Shown piece by piece: positions 24,610 to 32,748 of a DNA stretch of 35,628 bases; position 1 is the first letter of the stretch; each line of letters begins with the position of its first letter. The position numbers were made by a program, and so were the translations under genes. The stretch covers positions 1-35,628 of the forward strand of contig JACRKZ010000185.1 of assembly GCA_016235455.1 (NCBI GenBank), given 5' to 3'. Under the pieces are notes generated by a model that made no database searches, was not told the DNA's origin, and worked only from the letters and a program-made list of their open reading frames with translations. Source of the DNA: Armatimonadota bacterium. GTDB lineage: Bacteria > Armatimonadota > UBA10988.

Positions 24610-27600
24610 CTACCCTCGCGCCTTGGCCGCCAACGCCGCGGGCACCGCGGCTTCGAGTTGTGGATCACGGCCCGCCGCCTCGTCCGCCGGCGTGATGGGC
24701 ACCTTGACCGCGGGTTGGGCCGGATTGCCCTCCAGGTTCATGCCGTCGGTCACGCGGTACCAGCCACGGCCCGGCAGGCGCAGCGTGGCGCCGTCGAGCA
24801 GGCGACGACTGCCGGTACTGATGACGCCGCCGTTGGTCGGCCAGCCGATGGTCGGACCCAGGCCCAGCGTGTTGAAGGCGTGCGTCAGGATCTCTGCGTT
24901 GGACACCGAGTACTGGTTGCACAGCAGCGCCACCGGTCCGCTGAAGGCCGGCGCCAGCAGACGCGAGCCGGGATAGCCGCGCACGCCGTCGCGTGGCAGG
25001 GCGTAGGCGTGGGGCGGCACGTTCAGCATGCCCAGGATGCGGTCGGCCGTGCTGCCGCCGCCGTTGAAGCGCACATCGATGAGCAGGGCCTTCTTGCCAT
25101 CACCCGCGGCGAACAGATCGCGCTCGAAGGTGGCCAGGCTGGCGTCATCCATGGAGCGGATATGCAGGTAGCCCACCTGCCCGCCGCTGAGCCGGTCGAC
25201 CAACTCGCGGCGCGAGCGCACCCAGGCGCGGTACTGCACCTGCGGCAGCGCCGACGGCGCCATGGGCCGGATACTCACCGTGCGCGCCTGGCCGTCTGGC
25301 GCGGTCACGGCCAGTTCCACCTGCTTGTCCACCGTGCCCAGCAGCAACTCGTCGAGGTTGGTACTGGCGGCGATGGCCCGGCCGTCGCAGGCCGTGACGC
25401 GGTCGCCGTGGTTGAGCCGCGACGCGACGCGCGCCGCGGGCGATTCGGGGTACACCGACTCCACGGTCAGGCCCGGCGCCGAGCGGTCATCAGACCAGAC
25501 CACACCCAACTCGCCCGCCAGCACCCCGCTGACCGGTGCGCCGTCGTGCCCGAAGCCCTGGTGCGAGCTGTTCAGCTCGCCGAGCATCTCGTTGACCACC
25601 ACATCGAACTCGCCCTGGCTGGGCGCCGCCGCGGCGATGGGCCGGTACTTGGCCAGCATGGCCGGCCAGTCGACGCCGTGCATCTGTGGGTCGTAGAACT
25701 CGTCGCGCATGGTGCGCCAGGCCGATTCGAGGATGTAGGCCCGCTCGTCGCGCAGCGTGCGGTGGATGCTGGCCTCGAACTCGGTGAACTGCGGCGCGCC
25801 ACCGGCCGCGGGCACCGTGCCGACCTGGCCCGGCGCGCGCAGGAAGCGCAGCTTCTTGCCATCGGGCGACCACGATACGCCGTACGGCGCCACGCCCGTG
25901 GTCAGCCGGCGGGGCGACTTGCCGGTCCACTTGACGCAGAACAGGTCGCGCTGGCCTTCCACCAGCCCTGTGTAGGCAAACTCCTCGCCGTCGGGCGACG
26001 CGGCCAGGTCGGCCTCGTCGGTGATGGTGTTGGTCAGCCGCACCAGGCGTTCCCACAGCCCGTCGAGGTCGATCTCGATGGGCTTGACCGCGGGCTCCTT
26101 CGGGGTGGCCTCGGGCTTGGCGGGCTTGGGCCGGTCGGCGGCGTCGTCCTCCGCGGCACGTCGGTCGGCCTCGGTGCGCTCGGCATCGGCCGCGCGCAGC
26201 CAGACGAAGTAGGCATCGGCCTGATCGCCCTCGCGCCGGCTCAGGAACCCGAGCTTGGAGCCGTCGCCCGACCAGGTCGGGGCGTAGTCGAAGCCAGGGT
26301 GGCGGCTGACGTTGGTGCTTGGCCCGCCAGTCGCCGCGACGATGAAGACGTCGGTGTTCTCGTTCTGGTCGGCGCGCGAGTAGGCCAGGAAGCGGCTGTC
26401 AGGCGACCAGACCGCGCTGGGCCAACTCCAGCCCGGCGCGACGACGGTCTCCTTGCCCAGCGCGCCGTCGGCGCCCAGTTCGGCCACCACCAGATCGCCG
26501 CGCCCGCGCACGAAGGCCACCTTCTTGCCGTCGGGCGAGACTTGCGCCTCGCGTTCGCGCAGCGGCGCGGTGGTGCGCTGGACCAGCGCCGGCTTGACCG
26601 CGCGGCGCAGGCGCGGGTCCTCTTTGCTGCCGCTGCTCAGGCTGAACAGGTCGTCGTTGCCGGCGCGGTCGCTGTGGAACCACAGCGTGGCACTATCGGC
26701 CGACCAGCTCAACCCACCCTCGTCGCACGGCGTGTCGGTCAATTGCGTGGTGGGCCCGCCTTCGGGATAGCGCGTGATGTACACGTCACCGCGTACCACG
26801 AGCGCGATCTCCCTGCCGTTGGGTGACACGGCATACTCGCCGCAGCCGTCGCGCTGCGTGCGCCAGATCTCGCCGGGCTCGGTGCGGTCGCCAGGGCCGG
26901 TCAACTCGATGCGCTCCGGCTTGCCGTCGGGCAGTCGCAAGCGCCACAGCGCCTTCTCGCACTCGTAGACCACGCTCTTGCCGTCGGCGGACACGCTGGG
27001 GTCGGCCGCGGGCTCGGTGTGCTGGGTCAGCCGTTCGGCCTGCTGGCTGTCGACGCTCTGGCGCCAGAGGTTGGCACTGCCCTCGCGCTCGCTGACAAAC
27101 AGCACGTCCTTGGCCGACAGCCACTGCGGATCGGTGTCGACACCGGCATTGCTGGTCAACTGCTGCCAGGCGGCGGCACCCAGGTTGTAGACCCAGATGT
27201 CCTCGGCGGCCGGCCCGTTGTACCGGCGGCGCGTGCCCGTGGAGGCGCCGCGCACGCAGGCGAACCGCGCGCCGTCGGGTGACAGCACACCGCCGGATGT
27301 CTCGGCTCGATGCAGGCGCGTGGGCATACCGCCAGTGACCGGCACCAGCCAGTCGCCCCGGCCGGGCCCCATGGCGTAGCCCGCGCGCCGCGAACCGAAT
27401 ACCACCGCACGGCTGTCGGGCGTGAAGCCGCGCACCGTCTCGCTGCCGCCGTGGAAGGTCAGGCGCCGTGGCTCACCCCCGGCCGCCAACTGGATCCACA
27501 CGTCCATGCTGCCCGCCCGCAGTGACGAGAAGGCCAGCCACTTGCCGTCGGGCGACCACGCCGGCCGCAGGTCATCGGCGAGATGGGTGGTCAGCGGCCG

Positions 27601-27771
27601 GCACGGCCCGCCGGCCACCGGCCCAACCCAGATATCGCCCAGCCAGGCGAAGGCCACCTGGCTGCCATCGGGCGAGACGGCCGGATAGTGCGCATAGCGC
27701 ACCGGCACCTGCGCCGACGCGGCGGCGGCCAGCACCAAGCCCAGCAGCGCTGCCCGCAGCCGCGCGGGCAT
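24610..27771 (-). CDS. tricorn-type S41 protease with beta-propellers
   Basis: This is a 1053-residue exported protease (signal peptide in residues 1-20, ALLGLVLAAAASAQ). Residues about 25-630 hold repeated SPDG..., WSPDGK and DLF-type blades of two TolB/WD40-like propellers. A Pro/Ala/Lys-rich linker (about 545-575) interrupts the second one. The C-terminal part has a PDZ-like region and the S41 core. The catalytic tetrad of tricorn is in place: Ser736-His737 in ELNSSHQG, Ser957 in NQYSVSNAEI, and Glu1014 in NLEGNP. It degrades peptides, probably in the periplasm or outside. Its ATG overlaps the preceding gene's stop by one base, and the sulfatase follows. Confidence 0.93.
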   Translation of the reverse strand: MPARLRAALLGLVLAAAASAQVPVRYAHYPAVSPDGSQVAFAWLGDIWVGPVAGGPCRPLTTHLADDLRPAWSPDGKWLAFSSLRAGSMDVWIQLAAGGEPRRLTFHGGSETVRGFTPDSRAVVFGSRRAGYAMGPGRGDWLVPVTGGMPTRLHRAETSGGVLSPDGARFACVRGASTGTRRRYNGPAAEDIWVYNLGAAAWQQLTSNAGVDTDPQWLSAKDVLFVSEREGSANLWRQSVDSQQAERLTQHTEPAADPSVSADGKSVVYECEKALWRLRLPDGKPERIELTGPGDRTEPGEIWRTQRDGCGEYAVSPNGREIALVVRGDVYITRYPEGGPTTQLTDTPCDEGGLSWSADSATLWFHSDRAGNDDLFSLSSGSKEDPRLRRAVKPALVQRTTAPLREREAQVSPDGKKVAFVRGRGDLVVAELGADGALGKETVVAPGWSWPSAVWSPDSRFLAYSRADQNENTDVFIVAATGGPSTNVSRHPGFDYAPTWSGDGSKLGFLSRREGDQADAYFVWLRAADAERTEADRRAAEDDAADRPKPAKPEATPKEPAVKPIEIDLDGLWERLVRLTNTITDEADLAASPDGEEFAYTGLVEGQRDLFCVKWTGKSPRRLTTGVAPYGVSWSPDGKKLRFLRAPGQVGTVPAAGGAPQFTEFEASIHRTLRDERAYILESAWRTMRDEFYDPQMHGVDWPAMLAKYRPIAAAAPSQGEFDVVVNEMLGELNSSHQGFGHDGAPVSGVLAGELGVVWSDDRSAPGLTVESVYPESPAARVASRLNHGDRVTACDGRAIAASTNLDELLLGTVDKQVELAVTAPDGQARTVSIRPMAPSALPQVQYRAWVRSRRELVDRLSGGQVGYLHIRSMDDASLATFERDLFAAGDGKKALLIDVRFNGGGSTADRILGMLNVPPHAYALPRDGVRGYPGSRLLAPAFSGPVALLCNQYSVSNAEILTHAFNTLGLGPTIGWPTNGGVISTGSRRLLDGATLRLPGRGWYRVTDGMNLEGNPAQPAVKVPITPADEAAGRDPQLEAAVPAALAAKARG

Positions 27772-28730
27772 CAGCCAGCACCGCCCGCGGCGGGCGGGTT
27801 CTTGGGCTGATCGGTCTTGGGCGCGTCGGCCGGCTTGGGCTGCTTGGCGGCGCGATCAGCGCGCTGCAGCAGGCGCTCGGCGAACAACTTCCAGTCAGCC
27901 TTGGGGAAGACGCCCTGCACCTGCGCCTTGCCCTTCTGCTTGGTCGTGTACTTGACGTAGACAACGTCGCCGACGGCCAGGGCGTCGATCTTGGCGACCT
28001 TGCCGCCCTTGACCACCAGGCCGCCGCGCACCAGGCGGCAGGGCAACGGGTTGGCTTCGCCCTCGACCTGCACCGCGAAGTTGCCCTTGTTGGGCAACTC
28101 GGTCACCTTGGCCTGCACGGTGTGGTCCGAAAGGAAGGCGGTGAAGCTGAGCTTGTCGCCGAGCGCCTTGAGGCTGTCGACGCGACCGGCATGCCGGATC
28201 TGAACCATGACCTTGTCGCCCACCTTGTAGGCATCGATCTTGGCGGCATCGCCGTCCTTGAGGATGACGGCGGTGACCGGCATGGTCAGCGTGCGCTTCT
28301 TGCCCGCGGCCGTGGTCACGCTCAGCGTGGCCGGCTTCCGGCCCTCGGCCGCGGCGATCTGGTCGATGGTGGCCTCGACGCCGTTCAGCTCATCGGCGGC
28401 GATGGCGATGCTCTTCTCGTCGAGCACGGCGCTGGCCAGGAAGGGCTGGTCGCCCTCCTTGCGGTAGGAGGCCTGCGCCCTGGCGCCAACCTTGAGCGCA
28501 TCGAGCCGGCCGGGATCGCCGTCGACCATCACGCGCACGGTCTTGTCCGTGCGCAGCTTGATCTCGCCAGCCTCGCCCTTGATGGTGAGTGTGCCCGCCG
28601 CCGCGTCGAGCGCAGTGACTTCGCCGGTCACCTGGGCCTGCGCCACGCGCGCGGCCGCCGGCTTGTCAGCGGCTGCCTGGCCGAACGCCAGAGACACCGT
28701 AAGAGCCACGAAGCAGAGCATCCGCCACAT
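27771..28730 (-). CDS. exported DUF5666-like repeat protein
   Basis: The 319-residue product has a signal peptide (MWRMLCFVALTVSLAFG). At least three beta-rich modules of about 70-80 residues then repeat a pattern of VTGEVTALDAAAGTLTIKG, a DALKVGARAQASY-like 'VGD' turn, and a closing strand; later ones read KIDAYKVGDKVMVQI and KIDALAVGDVVYVKY. This resembles DUF5666 modules of secreted proteins. A Lys/Pro/Ala-rich tail follows. The function is unknown. GGAG stands 8 nt before ATG 28730, and a TTGACG/TACACT promoter lies upstream, so this is the first gene of the operon with the protease and sulfatase. Confidence 0.7.
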   Translation of the reverse strand: MWRMLCFVALTVSLAFGQAAADKPAAARVAQAQVTGEVTALDAAAGTLTIKGEAGEIKLRTDKTVRVMVDGDPGRLDALKVGARAQASYRKEGDQPFLASAVLDEKSIAIAADELNGVEATIDQIAAAEGRKPATLSVTTAAGKKRTLTMPVTAVILKDGDAAKIDAYKVGDKVMVQIRHAGRVDSLKALGDKLSFTAFLSDHTVQAKVTELPNKGNFAVQVEGEANPLPCRLVRGGLVVKGGKVAKIDALAVGDVVYVKYTTKQKGKAQVQGVFPKADWKLFAERLLQRADRAAKQPKPADAPKTDQPKNPPAAGGAG

Positions 28731-28754
28731 CGTCGAATCTCCTGTCTGCCGCTC

Positions 28755-28784
28755 AGTGTAGTGTTCCAGCCCCGCCGGCGTCAA
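28755..28784 (-). promoter_or_regulatory. promoter of the DUF5666-protease-sulfatase operon
   Basis: On the minus strand TTGACG (28779-28784) and TACACT (28755-28760) are separated by 18 bases, about 25 bases ahead of the ATG at 28730. This also excludes the longer reading frame starting at 28784. Confidence 0.6.
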
Positions 28785-28877
28785 AGGGAGCTACCGCGAG
28801 GGTGCGCGCCGCGGCTGTCCCCCGCTCGCCTGAGCGGCCGTGCCGGCGGCGGCGCGACCGAGGGCCCACTCTGGCGG

Positions 28878-28906
28878 TGGCCGGCTTCGGCGGCTTGGGA
28901 TACAAT
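28878..28906 (+). promoter_or_regulatory. possible promoter of the Gfo/Idh/MocA gene
   Basis: TACAAT (28901-28906) is a five-of-six -10 match 26 bases ahead of the ATG at 28932. TGGCCG, 17 bases upstream (28878-28883), is a poor -35 with three of six matches. The spacing is right but the evidence rests on the -10. Confidence 0.4.
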
Positions 28907-28931
28907 GGTCGGCCCTAGGGAGAGTGAGTCC

Positions 28932-29990
28932 ATGGCGGACACGGTGAATTTCGCAGTGCTGGGCGTCGGCGTGCCGAACCAGAATCTGGGCGGCCATGCA
29001 GTCTACAACGGCATCGGTGAGGTGCACGCGCACTTCATCAGCGAAACGCCAGGCGCTCGCCTCGTCGCTTGCTGCGACAAGAACGCCGACAACGGCCGCG
29101 CCTATGCCGCCAAGTTCGGCTGTGACTTCGTGGGCGACTACGCCGAGCTGCTGGCGCGCGACGACATCGACGCGGTCAGCATCTGCACCCCCTCGGGCCT
29201 GCACGGCGAGCACGCCATTGCCGCGGCGCGCGCCGGCAAGCATGTCGTGGTCGAGAAGCCGCTGGAGATCACCCTGGCCAAGGTCGACGCCCTGCTGGCG
29301 GCCGTCCGCGAGTCGGGCACCAAGGGTGTCATCGTCTTCCCCACGCGCTACTACCGCGGCATGAACGTGGTGCGCGACGCGCTGGCCGAGGGTCGCTTCG
29401 GCACACCGGCCATGCTCAACGCCATGTGCCGCCGCCACCGTGACGACGTCTACTACCAAGGCTGGCGCGGCACCTGGCGGTTCGACGGCGGCGGCGCGTG
29501 CATGAACCAGGGCATCCACATGATCGATGCCGCGCTCTACCTCATGGACGATGTCGACACCGTCCAGGCACGCTGGGGCACCATCGGCCACGACAAAGAG
29601 TTGTGCGAAGTGGAAGATACGGCCGTGGCGGTGCTCACCTTCCGCCGTGGCACCATCGGCATGATCCAGTGCACCACCTGCGCCTACCCCGACCATGGTG
29701 AGCGCATCGACGTGCATGCCATGAAGGGCAGCGCCTCGCTGGCCGGCAGCAAGTTCCTCTCGTGGCAGATGGATGAGCCTGGCTTCGAGTTCGACCCGGC
29801 CGCCTACGCCGAGCGCGACGAGGAGTTCACCGGGCACCGCCTGCTGTACGGCGAGGTGGTCCCCTACTTCCGCGACGGCACGCCGTGCCGCTGCGAGATC
29901 AGCACCGGCCGTCGGTCCATTGCGCTGATCGAGGCCATCTACGAGTCGGCGCGGCGCGGGGGCGAGATTGTGCGGCCGGTGCTCGACTGA
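28932..29990 (+). CDS. Gfo/Idh/MocA family oxidoreductase (canonical)
   Basis: This is a 352-residue NAD(P)-dependent dehydrogenase of sugars or related polyols. The Rossmann start VNFAVLGVGVPNQNLGGHAV carries an insertion in the glycine loop. The motif GKHVVVEKP places the catalytic lysine at 109. MNQGIHMIDAALYLMDD supplies the conserved histidine and aspartate of the C-terminal domain. The exact substrate cannot be told. It diverges from the protease-sulfatase operon and so may serve the same catabolic route. GGGAGAG precedes the ATG. Confidence 0.92.
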   Translation: MADTVNFAVLGVGVPNQNLGGHAVYNGIGEVHAHFISETPGARLVACCDKNADNGRAYAAKFGCDFVGDYAELLARDDIDAVSICTPSGLHGEHAIAAARAGKHVVVEKPLEITLAKVDALLAAVRESGTKGVIVFPTRYYRGMNVVRDALAEGRFGTPAMLNAMCRRHRDDVYYQGWRGTWRFDGGGACMNQGIHMIDAALYLMDDVDTVQARWGTIGHDKELCEVEDTAVAVLTFRRGTIGMIQCTTCAYPDHGERIDVHAMKGSASLAGSKFLSWQMDEPGFEFDPAAYAERDEEFTGHRLLYGEVVPYFRDGTPCRCEISTGRRSIALIEAIYESARRGGEIVRPVLD

Positions 29991-30005
29991 GCGCCGGTCG
30001 ACGAG

Positions 30006-30788
30006 CTAGACCACCAGCGGATGCTCGTGGTGGATGTCGAACACCGAGCCGGTGACCAGTTCGCTGTCGTCGCTCAGCAGGTAGCTGATGACCACGGCGA
30101 TGTCGCGTGGCGACAGCAGCCGGCCGAACGGGTTGGCGCGCGCCGCCATGTCCATGACGTCGGGGCTCTGACCGAGCGTCTGTAGCAACTCGCGCTCGCC
30201 GGGCGTATCCACCCAGCCGGGATTGACCACGTTGACGCGGATGCGATCGCCGATGTACTCGACCGCCATCTGCCGACTGAGCATGAGTAGCGCGCCGCGA
30301 CTGGCGCAGTAGGCGGCCATGTTGCGCTTGGGCAGCGCGGTGTGCGCCGAGCCGATGTGGACGATGCTGCCACCGCCCTGGGCCTGCATGAGGGGGATGG
30401 CGGCCTTGGCCAGCAGGAAGGCCGCGGTGACGTTGGTGTCCAGGACCGCATGCCAGTCGTCGATGGAGGTGTCGATGACCGTGCCGCGCCGGCTCAGACC
30501 GGCGTTGTGCACCATGCCATCCAGCCGGCCGTAATGGCCGTGGGCCTGCTCGATGAGCTGTTCGCAGCGCGCCGGATCGGTCACGTCGACCGGCAGGAAG
30601 ATGGCCTCGCCGCCCTGGGCGACGATGTCGGCGGCCACCTGCTCGCCGAGGGCCACGCGTCGGCCCGCCACGATGACATGGGCACCCTCGGCGGCGAGAT
30701 GGCGTGCAATACCCTCGCCGATGCCCGAGGTGCCCCCGGTCACCAAACAGACCTTGCCCGCCACGCGGCCGGACTCAGTCGTCGTCAT
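30006..30788 (-). CDS. SDR family protein with Arg in place of the catalytic Lys
   Basis: This is a classical short-chain dehydrogenase of 260 residues. The cofactor loop is TGGTSGIG (17-24), HNAG replaces the usual NNAG (94-97), Asn119 and Ser147 are present, and the catalytic Tyr is 160. The canonical YxxxK reads Tyr-Cys-Ala-Ser-Arg (160-164), codon CGC, so the catalytic lysine is an arginine. Such a protein may have weak or altered oxidoreductase activity. The closing GSVFDIHHEHP segment is typical of the family. Its start overlaps the zinc ribbon gene by 14 bases, so it is the last gene of the M16-Nif3 operon. Confidence 0.9.
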   Translation of the reverse strand: MTTTESGRVAGKVCLVTGGTSGIGEGIARHLAAEGAHVIVAGRRVALGEQVAADIVAQGGEAIFLPVDVTDPARCEQLIEQAHGHYGRLDGMVHNAGLSRRGTVIDTSIDDWHAVLDTNVTAAFLLAKAAIPLMQAQGGGSIVHIGSAHTALPKRNMAAYCASRGALLMLSRQMAVEYIGDRIRVNVVNPGWVDTPGERELLQTLGQSPDVMDMAARANPFGRLLSPRDIAVVISYLLSDDSELVTGSVFDIHHEHPLVV

Positions 30789-31581
30789 CGCCGCTTTCCA
30801 CCGCGTCGCGCTGCTCCTGGTCGTCGTGCCAGAGCTGCGGCCGAGCCTCGCCCGCCCAGAACAGGATGGTGTTGCAGTTCTCGCACTGCTGCACCCGCTG
30901 GCGGAGCTGGAGGTGGCGCAGCATGTAGCTGGTCAACTGCGTGCGGCAGGCGGTGCAGACATCGTCGGTCACACGCACCACGCCGGGGTCGCCGCGGCGG
31001 CTGCGGATCATCTCGTAGCGGTCCAGCAGGATGGCGTTGACCTGGGCCGCGTGTTCCTTGCGCTGCACGTGCAGGGCACGCAGTTCAGCGTCGATGCCCT
31101 TGACCTGCCCGGCAAACTGCGCCCGCACTTCGGCCAACTCGCCCTGCAGCTCGTTGACCGTGCGCTGCTCGTCTTCCACCTGATGCTCGAGCGGCTCGAT
31201 GCGGTTGTCCAGGTCGAGCAACTCGACGGCGATGGCGTCCAGCCGCGTGGCCGTGGACTGCAGGTCGAGCTGCAAGGCCTCGGCTTCGTGCTGGCTGGGC
31301 ATCTCCTGCCACAGGCGATGCTGGTTGCGCTCACGCCGCTCCTGCAAGGAGTCGCGCTCCAGCCGCCGGTCGACCTGGCGGCCACGCAGGTCGCTCAGCC
31401 GCGCGTTGGCCTCGGCCAGTCGGCTCTCGGCGCGCTGCAGGTCGCTGGTCTTGCCCGACCCGTCGTCAATCTGCGCGCGCTCATCGAGCAGCAAGCCGAT
31501 GCGCAGGTCAATGCCCTGCAGTTCGTGCAGCTTCGGCAGCTCTTCGATGAGCGCCGCTTCGTCCACATCGTGGGTTCTCAT
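30775..31581 (-). CDS. coiled-coil C4-type zinc ribbon protein (CdsZ/DUF164-like)
   Basis: The 268 residues form a long coiled coil (about 10-190) and a C-terminal zinc ribbon. The ribbon cysteines are Cys209 and Cys212 in VCTACRTQL and Cys233 and Cys236 in CENCNTILFW. The acidic end reads ESGDDDD. Proteins of this kind are thought to bind nucleic acids. A gene of this type next to a Nif3-like gene is a common arrangement in bacteria, seen here with a 4-base overlap upstream. The function of the pair is not settled. Confidence 0.88.
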   Translation of the reverse strand: MRTHDVDEAALIEELPKLHELQGIDLRIGLLLDERAQIDDGSGKTSDLQRAESRLAEANARLSDLRGRQVDRRLERDSLQERRERNQHRLWQEMPSQHEAEALQLDLQSTATRLDAIAVELLDLDNRIEPLEHQVEDEQRTVNELQGELAEVRAQFAGQVKGIDAELRALHVQRKEHAAQVNAILLDRYEMIRSRRGDPGVVRVTDDVCTACRTQLTSYMLRHLQLRQRVQQCENCNTILFWAGEARPQLWHDDQEQRDAVESGDDDD

Positions 31582-32693
31582 CCGCCAGGCCTCCGCGCGA
31601 ACGGCTCTCCGTCCACGCTGGTCTCGGTCACCATCAGGTCCGGGAATTCAGACGACAAGAACGCCGCCGTCCGCCCGATCACCAACCGTTCGCTCGCAAA
31701 ATGTCCCGGGTCCACCAGAGCCAGACCCAACCGCGCCGCCAGCAGCGCGTCGTGATGCTTCACATCACCCGTCACCAGCACATCGGCCCCAGCCTGGGCC
31801 GCATGGGCCACAAAGCTCGCGCCGCTGCCGCCGACGATGGCCACCCGCCGCACCGGCCGCCGCCAGTCGCCGACCACCCGTGGGTGGGCCGCCTGCGTCA
31901 CGCGCGTCACACGCTCGGCCAGCTCGCTCAGCGTCACCGGCTCAGCCAGCTCGGCCACGCGACCCATGCCAATCGATGCCGGCTCAGCCGGCTCCGTCGC
32001 GTAGACGTCGTAGGCCACCTCCTCGTAGGGATGGGCCACACGCAACGCCGCCGTCACCGCCGCCAGATCGGCTCGCGACACGACCATCTCCAGCCGGTCC
32101 TCGGCCACCCGCTCAAGCCGACCGGCTGTGCCGACCGCCGGCCGCGCGCCGTCCAGGCCGCGGAAGGCGCCCGTACCCGCCACGCGGAAACTGCACTCGG
32201 CGTAGTCGCCGATGCGCCCCGCACCCGCGCTGGCCATGGCCGCCGCCACCGCGTCCGTGGACGCCGTCGGCACGAAGGTGACCACCTTGAGCGCGCCGGC
32301 CGCCGGCCGCGGCACCAGCGGGCCGCGGACAGTCAGGCCCAGCGCCTCCGCCAGGAAGTCACTCGTGCCCGGACTCACATTGTCAAGGGCTGTATGCGTG
32401 GCATACAGGCTGCGCCGCTCGCTCGCCGCCCGCCAGATCAAACGGCTGGCAGGCTCATCGGCCACCACGCGCGCCAGTGGTGAGAAGATCGGTGGATGGA
32501 AGGCCACGACCATCTCAGCGGCGAGCGCGGCCGCCTCGTCGAGCACCGCGTCGGTCAGGTCGAGGGTCGTCAGCACATGACGGACCGGCTGACCGGGATC
32601 ACCGAGCAGCAAGCCGACATTGTCCCACGACTCGGCCAACCGCGGCGGCGCCCAGCGGGCCAGAGCCGACGACACCTCGCCAACGGTCGTCAT
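31578..32693 (-). CDS. Nif3-like dinuclear metal-centre protein (YqfO type)
   Basis: The 371-residue protein has the family motif ESWDNVGLLLGD near the N-terminus, ATHTALDNV (His100, Asp104), and a PII/CutA-like insert domain (about 130-235, including GRIGDYAECSFRVAGTGAF and AHPYEEVAYDVY). It ends with the second metal-binding stretch TGDVKHHDAL and DPGHFASERL. The family is proposed to act as a metal-dependent hydrolase or metal-binding protein, possibly linked to GTP cyclohydrolase I type 2. The first metal motif, usually HH-P, reads Phe65-His66-Pro67. ATG 32693 is preferred to the long frame from 32786, which overlaps the M16 gene. Confidence 0.9.
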   Translation of the reverse strand: MTTVGEVSSALARWAPPRLAESWDNVGLLLGDPGQPVRHVLTTLDLTDAVLDEAAALAAEMVVAFHPPIFSPLARVVADEPASRLIWRAASERRSLYATHTALDNVSPGTSDFLAEALGLTVRGPLVPRPAAGALKVVTFVPTASTDAVAAAMASAGAGRIGDYAECSFRVAGTGAFRGLDGARPAVGTAGRLERVAEDRLEMVVSRADLAAVTAALRVAHPYEEVAYDVYATEPAEPASIGMGRVAELAEPVTLSELAERVTRVTQAAHPRVVGDWRRPVRRVAIVGGSGASFVAHAAQAGADVLVTGDVKHHDALLAARLGLALVDPGHFASERLVIGRTAAFLSSEFPDLMVTETSVDGEPFARRPGG

Positions 32694-32748
32694 CGCCTGT
32701 TTTCGCCCCTCGCCAAGCGGCACATGATAGCCCACGAGCCCCGCAAGG

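Noticed and set aside
24475..26826. Long plus-strand open frame of 783 codons
   Set aside because: It lies antisense to the tricorn-type protease gene and has no recognisable motif.
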